From Gnetum montanum (Eukaryota; Streptophyta; Gnetopsida; Gnetales; Gnetaceae): a stretch of 64,000 nt of DNA. Location of the stretch: positions 127,672 through 191,671 of the forward strand of contig MNCI01005567.1 in the NCBI GenBank assembly GCA_015680685.1, in the 5' to 3' direction. The position numbers were made by a program, and so were the translations under genes. A model generated the notes under the pieces. That model did not search any database. It was given only the letters and a program-made list of their open reading frames with translations, and was not told the DNA's origin. Each line of letters opens with the position of its first letter. The first letter of the stretch is position 1. Below are positions 48,276 to 59,599 of this stretch, piece after piece.

Positions 48276-49627
48276 GCGGCACATCCCTAGCATGCATCTT
48301 CACCAAGTAGACATTAAGCGAGCTTGCATAGTGCCAACGTGGGGTGGGACATTGCAGTTCCAGAATGCAGTTCACGATGCAATGAGAACACGATCTAGAA
48401 CATATGCAACGCCATTGCTCCTGGCACCTTGTTGATCCCTTGGAGATGTCATATGACATCTCACTGATCCCCCGAACCTATCGCCATGAACCATTGACCT
48501 AAAGGTAGTTCCTTGGTTAGTGCTTGCTGCTAGAGTTTTGGCAGTATTGTGGTCCAACCATAATATTTTTACCCTCCAGCTCCCTGCCAGCGTTTGGGCT
48601 CAGATGACATTTAGCTATGTGGTAGTTGATCCCATAGTTGAACTGAGAATGCATGTCTTTGGCAGGGATTCCAGAGCATCCGCACTGACAGCAACTCCCC
48701 GCTCCTTCGATGCCCGCTCCTCCACGCTGACACTACCAAGGCCACTGCTGGCCTTCCTACTTTGGACATCGTACACTAGCAATGATGTCCAAGGGCTTCA
48801 ACAACATCTGCAGCAAGCAAGACCTTTGCCTTCATTTTGCATCATGGCTATTTCTTTTGGTTTGCTCTTTGTGTTTGCAGGGTGTGTTCCAGAGAGGCAT
48901 CGGCCACAAGTGCGTCTCGCTACGATAGCAAATGCTACAGTGTTGTGAAGTGATTATTTTGACTAGCTTGGCTACTTAAGAGTGCATATCCTATCCTACC
49001 TTCTAAGCTTCTTCTGTTTACCCTACTTCTTGGATCTGTAATTTCTACACACTCCCCTATTTTACAAGCTTTCTCCAACGCCTGTTAAGCCATCCTGTTT
49101 GCTCAACCACAAAGTCCATGATGCACGTAACATAGCTCGCTGCATGGGAAGCACTTGTAGGTAGGTCAAAGCCCCCATGTGGATGTAACACAACTCATCC
49201 GGGGAAAGAAACATCTACCCTGCAAGAAGGTTGTTCACAAATGTAAATGGTAAAATAGAAAAAGGCAAAAGTATAAGAGAGCAAACACTCACGTGCCTAA
49301 AGAAAATGGCACGTAAGTTGTTTTGCAATCGCCATCCTCAAATGTTTCAACAAGAGGTTGAAGGTCAACGAAAGTAAAGATGAAAACGCGAACAACTTCT
49401 TCATGAGCACTCAAACGAGGGACTCTGCCAAACGTCATCTTTATCCTTTTTCTGAACCTTCTTTCTCCCTACTTAGCCCCTTCCCCCCTACAAAAACCAA
49501 TGCAACACTCTTAAGCATAGCTACGCAACATCATGATGATCACTGCACAACAATGTTAGTGTTTTGTCTTCTGTGGTGTTTCATATTCTTTGTTGACATT
49601 TCTTAGGGCCATCCTCCAAACGTCAAC
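48276..49627 (+). other. Unexplained 3' internal region of the element
   Basis: Lies between array 3 and the 3' LTR. A plus frame at 48,520-48,948 stays open for 142 codons (PASVWAQMTFSYVV, then a hydrophobic end FCIMAISFGLLFVFAGC). The minus strand is also open for stretches near 48,370-48,560. GC is higher than in neighbouring regions. No family was recognised. It may be a captured host fragment, an extra ORF of the element or chance. Confidence 0.3.
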
Positions 49628-49640
49628 AAAGAGGGGCCAG
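49628..49640 (+). promoter_or_regulatory. Polypurine tract
   Basis: AAAGAGGGG followed by CCAG and then the TG of the 3' LTR. This purine run is where plus-strand DNA synthesis would be primed. Confidence 0.65.
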
Positions 49641-51395
49641 TGAAACACCCTAAATTTTTAGGGCATCCTTGCTTTACTAGGCCTTTGCAATTCAAGCAAC
49701 ATCATGTCACTTCAACAAGAAGTGGATGTTTTAGCTTTAGGCTATTCAGTTTGTCAAATTTTCTAGCTGGGTAATTTGTCCAACTAACAACCTACATAGA
49801 AACAATGCGAAGAGTTGTCAGCGGTGCTCAAAATGTGTAAAACAGTTTGGCAAGTTTTTTAGTCAAGGAGTTTGCTATGCTATGCCACGCTATATAGCGT
49901 AGCAGGCTTCGGGAGACAATTGTTCATACAGTCAACCATAAATTGTTGCAAGAATAGATGCTACGCTATGCCACGCTACGTAGCGTAGCATAGCGTAGCA
50001 AGAGCAAGATAGGAAGGCTCAGCTTACTTAGTGATTTAAAATGCACTGAGTTAGTGCCTCTGGCCTTCGAAAACAGTTGCTTCACTCGAATCCAAGTTCT
50101 TCAGCAATGGCTCCTTCACCAGAAAGTGGCAAACTTAGCAAAAAGTAGGCCATGTTGGTTGCTATGCTATGCTACACTACGTAGCGTAGCACAACATAGC
50201 AACTCTGTAGGGAATAATGAAAGGCATCTCAAAGGGGAGGATTAGTAAGTTCGCAAGTTTCACATTACAAAAGGAAAGGTTACAGATTGACAATGTTTTC
50301 ATGACTAAGGCTAGCTGCTACACTACGCATAGCATAGCAAATATGCAATAAATAGCCAGCATGCTTCAAAGGTCTCCATCACATGTAGCAAGATGCAATG
50401 CAAGTTTTTGCTTCAAACAGGTGGCTACGCTATGCTACACTACATAGCGTAGCATGATGTAGCAAGTTGCTATGCTATGCCCACATGCTACGCTACAAAG
50501 CATGGTACGCCGTAGCAGGTAGCTATGCCACATCAATGAAATTCACCTAATTGCACCATTGGCACACATCTCCAAGCTTTGACGACATAATTATAGCATG
50601 GCAGGTTCGCAATTACAGCATGGCAGGTTCGCAATTACAGCATGGCAGGCTCGTCCAATAGTTAGGCATGTCCAATGGTCATGGATGCCCATGTAGCATA
50701 GACAAGTCAACACAGGCGCAGGGCACGTGGCGTTCAAACTGCATCTTTCATGTGCCCTTGGTCCTATAAATACCCCAATGAGAAACGCTCAGGAGGATCC
50801 TTTCAAACTCGGTTGGCTGGCCAGTGAACTAGTTAGCAAGTAAGCAAGAAAGATAACGTTGTAATCCTGAGCATTGTAAACATCTTATTTGACACTATAA
50901 ATAGTTAACACTCCCATTTAGCCTTTTGTTCTACTCTTTCTTGCTATCCTCATAGCATTTTGCATTGTTGACTCCCAAGTCCGCGTTCAAGCATATAGTT
51001 GCCTTACTCTAAACGTCTTGGTTACTCTTGGGATCCCTACGTCCCTCAGCGCCTTGCAACCAATTGTATCCACCTTGATAGAGTGAAGCCACATTCTTGA
51101 AGTGGTGCACTTTTCTAATTGCATTTTTTGCTTTCTTGCTTATCATTGCATTTTACATCGTTTTCTGTTCCTGTTATGTTTAAAGATTATTCTATGTTGC
51201 AAATCCTGTTTTCAAATTATTTGTTTACAAAAGGTTATATTAACACTGACAAAGTCCCTATTTGATCGAACAGACCGTTCAAGGAACCCCATTTCCATTT
51301 TATCCAGCATAGCCCTCATGTGGATTCGAAGTTAAGACTGTCATGATTGATGACCTCTCGGTGTTTTCCAGCTGTCGACATTTTTAGTCGCAACA
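49641..51395 (+). repeat. 3' LTR (1,755 bp)
   Basis: Same termini as the 5' LTR. TATA box at 50,765-50,772. About 230 extra bases at roughly 50,205-50,440 relative to the 5' LTR lie between two GCTACGCTA-type repeats, so either an insertion here or a repeat-mediated deletion in the 5' copy. It contains the best palindrome of the element (49,959-50,000). Another duplicated block, GCATGGCAGGTTCGCAATTACA, repeats at about 50,597-50,645. Confidence 0.95.
49959..50000. repeat. 42-bp near-perfect palindrome in the 3' LTR
   Basis: Arms of 21 bases centred on CTAC/GTAG (49,979/49,980). The arms match at 20 of 21 positions (TGCTACGCTATGC...). A diverged counterpart is in the 5' LTR at about 32,677-32,720. 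Confidence 0.9.
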
Positions 51396-51400
51396 ACCTC
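51396..51400. repeat. Target site duplication (right), ACCTC
   Basis: Matches 32,354-32,358 exactly and follows the CA end of the 3' LTR. Confidence 0.93.
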
Positions 51401-54400
51401 CTTTTGCAAAATGTAAATAAAAATGCTTTTTCCCTAACATGTTTAACCAAAATTTAGCCAAGACTTTTTTTTCTTTTATAGTTTTCAAGAAGAGCCTTTT
51501 GTTTAAAGGAAGATCCTCTATAATATTATTCCATGATTGAAGCCATAACTTTCCTTGATGCAATCATCCATTTTTTTCTGTAGAATTCATTATCTCCCTC
51601 GCATAATTAACTTCCTCCATGTGACTTCACTTCTAAGTATAAACAATAAATTGATAAAAGACTTTAACTTCAAGAGGAAGCAAATCTACTTTTCAAAGTA
51701 AGATACCATAAGAATTCTATATTTTCACTTAAAATTCGCATACACGAAACTATTTTTGAACATGTTCTAATTTTTTCCAATTATGTGTGAAAAGAGAAGG
51801 TCCCCAAGTTACACACCCATATAATTATGTAGGTTGGACAAAATTGCAAAACCTTTTTCTTCTGATATCCCATGTCAAATTTTGTTTCTTGCTGCAATTA
51901 TCTCTTAGAGAAAATAAAGCTCACATATCACTTGAAACCCTTTGAATAATAAGGGTATTTCAACTATAATTACTAGAAAATTTAACTCTTAAATATTTAT
52001 AAGATTCATATATATCAAGTCTTTTTTCTTCAAGGAAAAAATTTGTAATTTCTATTTCTAGTAACACAAACTAGAATTTTAGTCTTATCAATATTAACTT
52101 TCATAACCAAATGGTTGCTGTAATTATGGAGAATTTGAAGCATATAATTTAATATTGTATTTGATTTTGTAATCAAGGCCACATCATCTACAATGAGAAC
52201 CATGTTCAAAATAATATATTCATTGACATATCATGATTAGAGGCATTATGTATCAATTCCTCTAATTCATCTATAAATAGGTCAAAAAGGATACGAGACA
52301 ATGGACAACCTTGTTTAACTCTAATTGAGCTGTTGATAATTATTCTTTCTTTAGTAATATTATCTTCAATAAGAATGTTAATTTTTTCATAGATTTCTTT
52401 AAAATCAGAAAGGAGATCTTGTGGAATGTTAATGCTATTCAATCTCTTCAAAAGTTTATCTTGAGCAACAGAATCATTAGCCTTGAAGAAATCAATAAAA
52501 GAAATAAAATTTATATGGTTGAGCTTTTTTTCTTTTTCTACATAATAATGCAAAGTTATTATATGATCTATAGTAGAATGATTCCTCCTAAAGATTAGTT
52601 GTCACTAAGCATGAAGACCTTACATTTCTGCCCATAAACTAATTTTATTCTTCAAAATAGTGTCCAAAAGCTTAGCAAAAATTGAATTGATTGCAATCAA
52701 TTGTAAATAATTAAGATCTATTCTATCTTCCTTTTTTGAAAAGTAAGATTGCTAAACTAGAACACCAAGAGTGATTCAAACCATGTTGAAGACCTATATT
52801 AGGAAAATTACACACTACTTTTCATACCATTGAACCACTCCATTTAAGAAGCTCTACATAATCTTTAAATTTCTATGGAAACATCACCCAGGAAAAACTT
52901 AAGAATACTAGAGTTATCTCACATAGTCGAGAGAGCCTCTTGATTAAAAAGGTCATTGAAAAAAGTTTAAAATTCCAACAATGTTATCTATTTCAGAATA
53001 AATTCCAAAAGCTTTTTGGATTTGAGTGAAGCTTACAAATCATTCTTTTATACTCTTCTTTAATGAAATTTTTTTTTTAAAAAAAATGAATAAACTTTTT
53101 ATAATTATTTACCATTAAAACATCAAAATGTGAAGCTATAACATCTTTACTAGTTGTCATATAGTCCATATCAAACTAAGACTTTTTACAAGTAGGCTTC
53201 TTTTTAATTTGCACCTACGCAGCTATAGACAAAAGAACATTAGTCAAATCTACCTCATTCTCATTATTGACTAACATATTAGCTACTCTTGTTTCAAAAT
53301 CTTGACAAAGGTCTTCTATGAGATGACAAATTCTATACTTCTTGGAATAAATAGAACGAATTGAAGTAAGAATAGTGAATTTTAGGTAAGAGAAGTTTAA
53401 TGCAAGAGAAGATTATATTATTATGAGTAGGCAAGAGAAGATTAACACAAGAGTTACCTTAGTATCTAATAAAATTGAAATGTGAGGAGGAAGGAAATTT
53501 GTTGATGTCATTAAGGATTAAACATTCAAAGGAACAATCCCATTCTAAGAAATAAATACCCTTATGATTTGTACTATGATCAACAAATGATCTTTTGTAA
53601 ACTAAATAAAGCTCCTCACTAAAGTTTAATTAAGAATTCAAAACAAGCCTTTGAATCTAACTTTGTCTAACATAAGCATTAAAATCCCCATAAAGAAAAA
53701 CTTTACTATGCTTAGGGAATTTTGCAACCTCTTGATCTAGGTACTAAAAAGAATGCTCTCGTGAAAGATTAATAGAATTATAAATAGAAGAATCACATGG
53801 AGCAAAATAAAAAGAAAAGCAATATAAAGAACCTCTAAAATGCCTTGAACTTGAGCCAATAAATAATGATTATTATCATCAACTTTGTGCACCTTAATGA
53901 ATTGATCTCTAGACTTCTTAATTAAATAAGAAAGACCACCAAAAGGTCTACCCCTATTTTAGAATTCTTATTTATAACAAAAATGATATGAAAGCCTTTA
54001 ATAAAAACAATGGGATAATTTTCTTCTTTCCAAGTTTCAGCAAAAATAAATAGAACAAAATCACTAAAAAAATGACTAGTATCTAAAGTAGCAACTTTAT
54101 TAGCTAATGAACCTTCAACATTAAAGAAACCACATGTAATAGAAGAAAATCCTTATTTTGGAGAATTTTCCCTCTCTTTGATAACTACAACATATTTATA
54201 GTTCAAGTAAGAAAATTTTCCTTTAACATAATCTTATTTAACTTTCTACCAATCTTTCCACTTTTTTGCATGCTCTTTCTTAGTGGGGTCTTCAGTAATC
54301 TAAATGTTCTATCCTTTAATCTAAATGCTCTATTCTAAACCTTATCTCTTTCATGTTAATCAACAAACTTAATAATAACTTGCTAGGGTTTATTCTCCTT

Positions 54401-55100
54401 AGGGCCAAGTCTATTTGTAGTAATTATTAGGATATAAGAAATGTGCACTTATTTCATAAAGAAATCTAGCAGGATCTACAAATGATCCTCACCATATTCT
54501 TCAGGAATTTCTACAATTCAAAGATCTTGAATTTTGTCATGTTTTTCTTCATCTTCTCGCATTTTCTCAGTACTTACTTCTAAGTGAGAGTGAGTAGTTA
54601 TTATTTTTTACTTAAGAGAATTCAACTCTGAATTCCAAGTATCCACATTTTTCTAAACTTGAGGTGCTTTAATATTTGACCATGAATCTTTCAACTCTAT
54701 TGTGGTTAAAATGGTTTGGACCTTTTTGAAAATGGCTTCAACCATGGATTCCAATTACACTTGATGCCATGGAGTTCAAGGTTGTAACCATGTTATTCCA
54801 TTCATTACAAGAAATTGTAAAAATTGCCATTAAATCCTACTTATATTTCGTCAAACTACTTGACATGGAATGCATTTCTTTCTTGACCTTGGTATATAAA
54901 ATGCTGAATTCCAAATCATTGAAATGCTAAAATCCCAAATTAGATCTATGATTCACCAAAGCACTTAAATTAGATCTATGATCCACCAAAGCAAAATAGA
55001 AAAATAAAAAGCCCATATTCGTCAAGGGAGATGAGAACCTGAAATTGTGAAGAACCTATATCTTGATCTTGGATTAACTTTCAATTTTAATGAGGAAAAT
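51396..55100 (-). mobile_element. LINE retrotransposon, 5' half (minus strand), degenerate
   Basis: Continuation of the LINE at 30,480-32,358, reading right to left. An endonuclease-like segment lies at about 53,990-53,860 (RGRPFGGLSYLIKKS). RT follows at 52,553-52,170: FISFIDFFKANDSVAQDKLL, IRVKQGCPLSRILFDLF, then IVDDVALITKSN, where the family has YADD. A coding relic with a connecting LINE pattern lies between. Stops and frame changes are frequent. Together with the other half the copy spans about 5.5 kb. The 5' end near 55,100 is approximate. Confidence 0.75.
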
Positions 55101-57500
55101 AATGGTAATTACCTTTGAAACAAAAAAAAAAGGATTTAGTTCAATTAATAGCAAATCTAGCATGAGAGCATTATTGATTTACTTAAAGAAAGATGTAATA
55201 TAAATTAGTAGGTATATTTTAAACAAGGAAAAGAACATGTATTACTAACAACCAAAGAGAAATCTTAGAGGTAGTATTTATATGAAATAGTTTTATAATG
55301 ATAGAAAAATTTGATGTTGGAAATTGAAGATATTTGTATGGAGTAGTTTTAGCTCATGATCCACAGGCCTCAAAAATGATATGAGGTATCTTATATGGTC
55401 TTGTTGATCACCTAAGGACTCAATGATCTGTTAGCAGGTGAAAACAAGTAAAAATGGATAATAATTTGTAATAAATAGATTCAACATTGGATCCTAGAGC
55501 AAATTGAAAGAGAATGCAGAAAATAAGAGAAAATATGTCTAAACATTGCAAAATTATATTAATCTAGTAAAAAATAAAGGTTTAGAAGGTATAGATCTAG
55601 AAGCCTTGGAGGCTTTCAAAATGTAGAAACACAAAATACTTCACAAAATTCTATGAAATCACTATTGAAAAATCCTTTAGCTTACTAGATCTACTTTCAA
55701 ATGAGATTTGTAATAGGTTCTCGATGCTCCTCGATGATATGTGCTAGGGGAAATGGTTTTGGGCTTCTAGGAATGGCTTTTGGTGCTCAAATCTCTCTCT
55801 GCTTCAAAAATCTCAAGTTTGGAAGAGTTTCCAAGATTCAAGAGTCCAAAAGTCCTCAAAAACTACATTGGTTCTTGGTTTTAGAGGCCTCAGTTTACTT
55901 TTTCTATGATAACTTGGTTTAGATAAGTTTCTAGGCATTCTACACAACGTTTTTGATACTTTCACTGGCCCAAAATTGTAGTGTTTTTTTCTTCTACGTT
56001 CTATACTACAACATTTTTGGCATTATGAGCCTCAATTATGCTATTTAGCATAATTCATGGTGTTTTTCATGGTCCATACCATGGATTACACTTTATAAAG
56101 TGAGAATGCTTTGATATTTTGACAAAACAAGACTACAAGATTGATTTTATGAAGGGAAATTAAGGCATTTATTTTTTCTCTCAAATCCAACCAGAATTAC
56201 ATGATAGTTATAGAAAAGGAGCTTAAGTTTTTTCCTTTGATTAAAAGGCTTCCCTTTTTATAATTGAATTTTCTTTGAGGTGTTTCATTCGTCCTTCTTT
56301 GTTGATGTTTAGAGGATTGATCTGAAATCATTAATAAAGAATGCAAAACACTATTGTAGGTTCATCACCAATGCTTCTCTTTCCACACTTGATTTTGTAG
56401 CTATCAAATGATGTTAAAAGTGCTAATGATGGTGAAGTAAGGTTAACATGGAATGATGAGAATTTGGAGTAAGGAAGTGGTTATATTGGCTATTTGAAAA
56501 TGGTTAAATAGGCTAGTGAATAATTCTAAATATGTGAAGGTCATTCTAATGGCTTGATGATGTACTCATTGGTTGATGAAGGCTTCATGCTTCATGTTCA
56601 ATTGACTAGTTAAATATGCTTAGATTTGGAGAAACCAATGCTTTGATATTAACTACTTTGGCCACTTCGCTCTTATTTTTTTGTGAGTTATTTATTTACT
56701 TTGCTTTAGGCTACTTTTGCCTCTTATCTTTCTTGTCTTTTATCCCTTTTTCATTTTTCTTACAAGAGTAAAACCTTCTTTGGGTTTCATAGCTAAGGCC
56801 AAAATTTATTGTCTCGCTAAATGAAGCATCTAGAGATTTAGTGAACTAATTGATGGAGCATGTTGTAGGAGATGTCACATAACTATGATACATGAATGTC
56901 AAACATAGGTTTTCATTGATAGCAAGGAAAGGCTAAAATTGGTATATTGTTATGGCTTAGAAAGGGTAGTGGGAATGATATGAGGTAAGCACTGTTGGCA
57001 TGGTCAAACAAACTAACCAAATATCATATGTTGAGATCACATAATGACTCACTACTACGATGAGTCACACCTTTGCCATGACTCTAGGTTCATCTTGTAA
57101 ACATTACTAACAGAGAATAAGAAAACAAATCAAAGAAACATAGGATTACAAGAGATAACATAAGATAACAAGAAAACATTGGTCATCATGAGACATAATA
57201 AGTAGAACTCAAGAATATTGTATTTTTCATTGTAGATTTGTGCAAAATTTGTAGTGTTTTAAGACCAAAGAAGAAAATAGTCATGCAATCTTGCTTGTTG
57301 TAGGTCACAAGGTCCATCATTGTCATGTATCTACTTTAATCTATGAACAAAGACAAAAAAAGATTAAAAGAAAAAAAGTTAATGTTAGATTTCCTCATAG
57401 GACCTTTTAAAGGTTTTAATGTTATCTTCAAGGGCCTTGGTGATGTCTTGAGCAAGTTAAGATTCAAGTAAGGAACCTAACTGTAGTGTTTTTTCCTCTC
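55101..57500. other. Spacer, no gene seen
   Basis: AT-rich. A short open frame at 55,701-55,922 has no recognisable features. Near 56,050-56,090 the phrase CATGGT is repeated around TTTTTCATGGTCCATACCATGG. No gene or transposon was identified. Confidence 0.45.
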
Positions 57501-57523
57501 CATTATGTAATGTAGATTTCAAT

Positions 57524-57724
57524 CTAGGAATCCTCTATGATGTCTCTAACTTCTAAATCTAGAGTTTTGATTATATAGTTAGGCCATTCTGAGTCTTTTT
57601 CGATTAAGGCTATGTGATCAAAAAGCCTTCCAGGCTCAAGATCTAGCCATTCAAGGTTAACTGATAGATTGAAATTACCAAAGGATTCATCTAGCCTCAA
57701 AGGCAAGTCGAATTGTACCCACAT
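57524..57724 (-). pseudogene. Short unrecognised coding-like relic
   Basis: A 66-residue minus frame with an ordinary protein look (DLPLRLDESFGNFNLSV, LEPGRLFDHIALI). I do not recognise it. It lies on the same strand as the gag-protease relic at 59.6-62.3 kb and may belong to the same decayed element. Confidence 0.25.
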
Positions 57725-58369
57725 CTCTATGATTAAATCTTACATGTTAACAAAAAAATATTAAATAGCATCCTCATAGTAAATTTATCAAACAACGTTA
57801 AAATAAAGCAAAATGAGATAACAAATAATGTTAGTTTTATATCCTAATCATCGTATGATTAAAATGAACAATGATTTAATAAAAAGGCCATAAATGCATA
57901 AATAATGATATTTTAATATAAAAAAGGATCATAAATACTGAATATTCCCTAGGATTAGTGTGTTTTGGCAAGTATGACAACATGTAGGAGGTATGATCTA
58001 TCTTGGTAGCATTTTTGAATGTCCAGACAACATGTGGGTAGTGTATTCTTAGCTTAATAACATTTTTGAGTCAATTATGCCACCAATGTCACTAGTACCA
58101 ATAGAATTTTTGGGGCATAATGACAACATTTTTTACCATGATATAGCATTTTTTAGCAATTTCACTAGGATTTTCACCATACTAGTGTTTTTGAGGCAGA
58201 TTTGGAATTTCCCACAACATGTTTGGTCATACTTGGTTTTTAAGGGATCTCTTAGGAAGGCTTAACAACAAAAAATAAGGGAAAGAGAGATTGCCAACAA
58301 TTTCAAGCATCCAAGGTAAGGAGATAAGAGATTCTTAGCTTTTTTATGTATTCAAAACAAGGAAAAGTA
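57725..58369. other. Spacer, no gene seen
   Basis: AT-rich. CAACATGT and GCATTTTT-type phrases recur and lead into the following minisatellite. No gene. Confidence 0.4.
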
Positions 58370-58795
58370 GTGTTTTTGGATGCTTACACTAGAGAAGTAT
58401 AAAGCCTTGCATTTTTAATCATCCATGCCATAAAAAATAGTGTTTTGGGCATTTACATTATAGCAACATAAATCCCATAGTTTTTGACCATCCAAGCCAT
58501 GAAAAATAGTGTTTTTGAGAATTTACACTATAGTAGCATAAATTCTAGCATTTTTGACCATCCAAGCCATGAAAAATAGCATTTTTGGGCATTTACAATA
58601 TAGTATCATAGAGCCCAGCTTTTTTGACTATCTAGGTCATGAAAAATAGTGTTTTTTCTAGCATTTACACTATGGTAGCATAAATCTAAGCATTTTTTAC
58701 CATCCAGGACATGAAAAATAGCAATTTTGGGCATTTACACTATAGTAGCATAAAGCCCAAAGCTTTTTAGGTTCCGTGCCTATAAAGGTAGTGTT
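58370..58795. repeat. ~70-bp tandem repeat array
   Basis: Five to six copies; the marker ATGAAAAATAG (first copy ATAAAAAATAG) ends at 58,440, 58,509, 58,579, 58,649 and 58,721, giving a 69-72 bp period. Each unit contains TTTTTGACCATCCAAGCCAT and GGGCATTTACACTATAGTAG variants. Confidence 0.9.
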
Positions 58796-58879
58796 TTTGA
58801 GGTTCTTAGCTTGGAAGAGCAGTGTTTAGAAAGGGAAAAGGTAGCATCCATGTTTCTCAACTTGGGAAACCATAGCATT

Positions 58880-59290
58880 TTATGGATTTCCTATTTTGGA
58901 AGCTAATGTTTTTGAAATTTTTAACCTTGAGGATGCAAAATTTTTGAATTTTGTGCTTGTATAGGAAGCATTTTTGGTCCCTGGGTTCAAACTATAGTAA
59001 ATTAAGATTTTTTATGTTTTTATAGTCAATTTTGTTATAGTTTTATGTGTAGAAAAGCAATGTTTTTTACTTTCTTTGGGTTTCTTAGGAAAAATAAGAG
59101 CAACATATCTATTTCCTAGCTTGGAAAAACCTCAACGTTTTTGAAGTCCTCTAGCTTAAAAGCTAGCATTTTTAGGTCTCCTAGCCTAAAAGCCAATGTT
59201 TTAAAGATCTCTTGGCTTGAAAGCTAGAATTTTTGAGCTTCCTAGGGCTTGGGAAGAACAATGTGTATCCAATTTTAGGCCCTAGTAGAC
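58880..59290. repeat. Degenerate short repeats
   Basis: Loose repetition of a ~40-bp theme (CTAGCTTGAAAGCTAG, then a TTTTT-AG-TCTCCTAG phrase), clearest at 59,140-59,250. Probably an older array of the same kind. Confidence 0.55.
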
Positions 59291-59599
59291 TAATGTGTTA
59301 TACTTTTTAGCAAGTGTAAAATAATTTTAAAAGAAAGTACATGAACAAAAAACATGTTAAAACATGATATAAGGCTAAAAAAGCACACAATAAATTGTTG
59401 ATACAAGAAGGGGTTAAATGATAATTATGGATTTTTTGCTTGATCTTTGATATATTAAGGAGCCCCTTTTGCATGATCTTATGTTCATCATTCCTCTTGT
59501 TCAACATGGCAAGTAGAATTTATTCTTGTAGGTCATCTAATGTTGTAGAGTTGGTAATGTTAGCATTGTTGTTGTTGGCCCCAATTTGAGTGTCAAGTT

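Larger units (their letters stand above)
32359..51395 (+). mobile_element. Complete Ty3/gypsy Tat-lineage LTR retrotransposon (19.0 kb) with an antisense gene unit
   Basis: Two LTRs in direct orientation, each starting TGAAACACCC and ending GCAACA, are bounded by an identical 5-bp duplication, ACCTC. Interior order on the plus strand is gag, protease, a 6.4 kb non-pol block, RT, RNase H, a second archaeal-type RNase H, integrase, then about 1.7 kb before a purine tract and the 3' LTR. The second RNase H between the first RNase H and integrase is diagnostic of the Tat branch. Ends and order are complete, but coding frames carry many nonsense codons, so it is dead. LTRs differ by about 9% over their first 230 bases by eye, mostly transitions, so the insertion is old. 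It interrupts a LINE. Tat elements such as Ogre are known to reach similar sizes. Confidence 0.93.

Noticed and set aside
51102-51335. 77-codon plus frame in the 3' LTR
   Set aside because: It lies in the R/U5 part of an LTR and the matching 5' LTR does not keep the frame.
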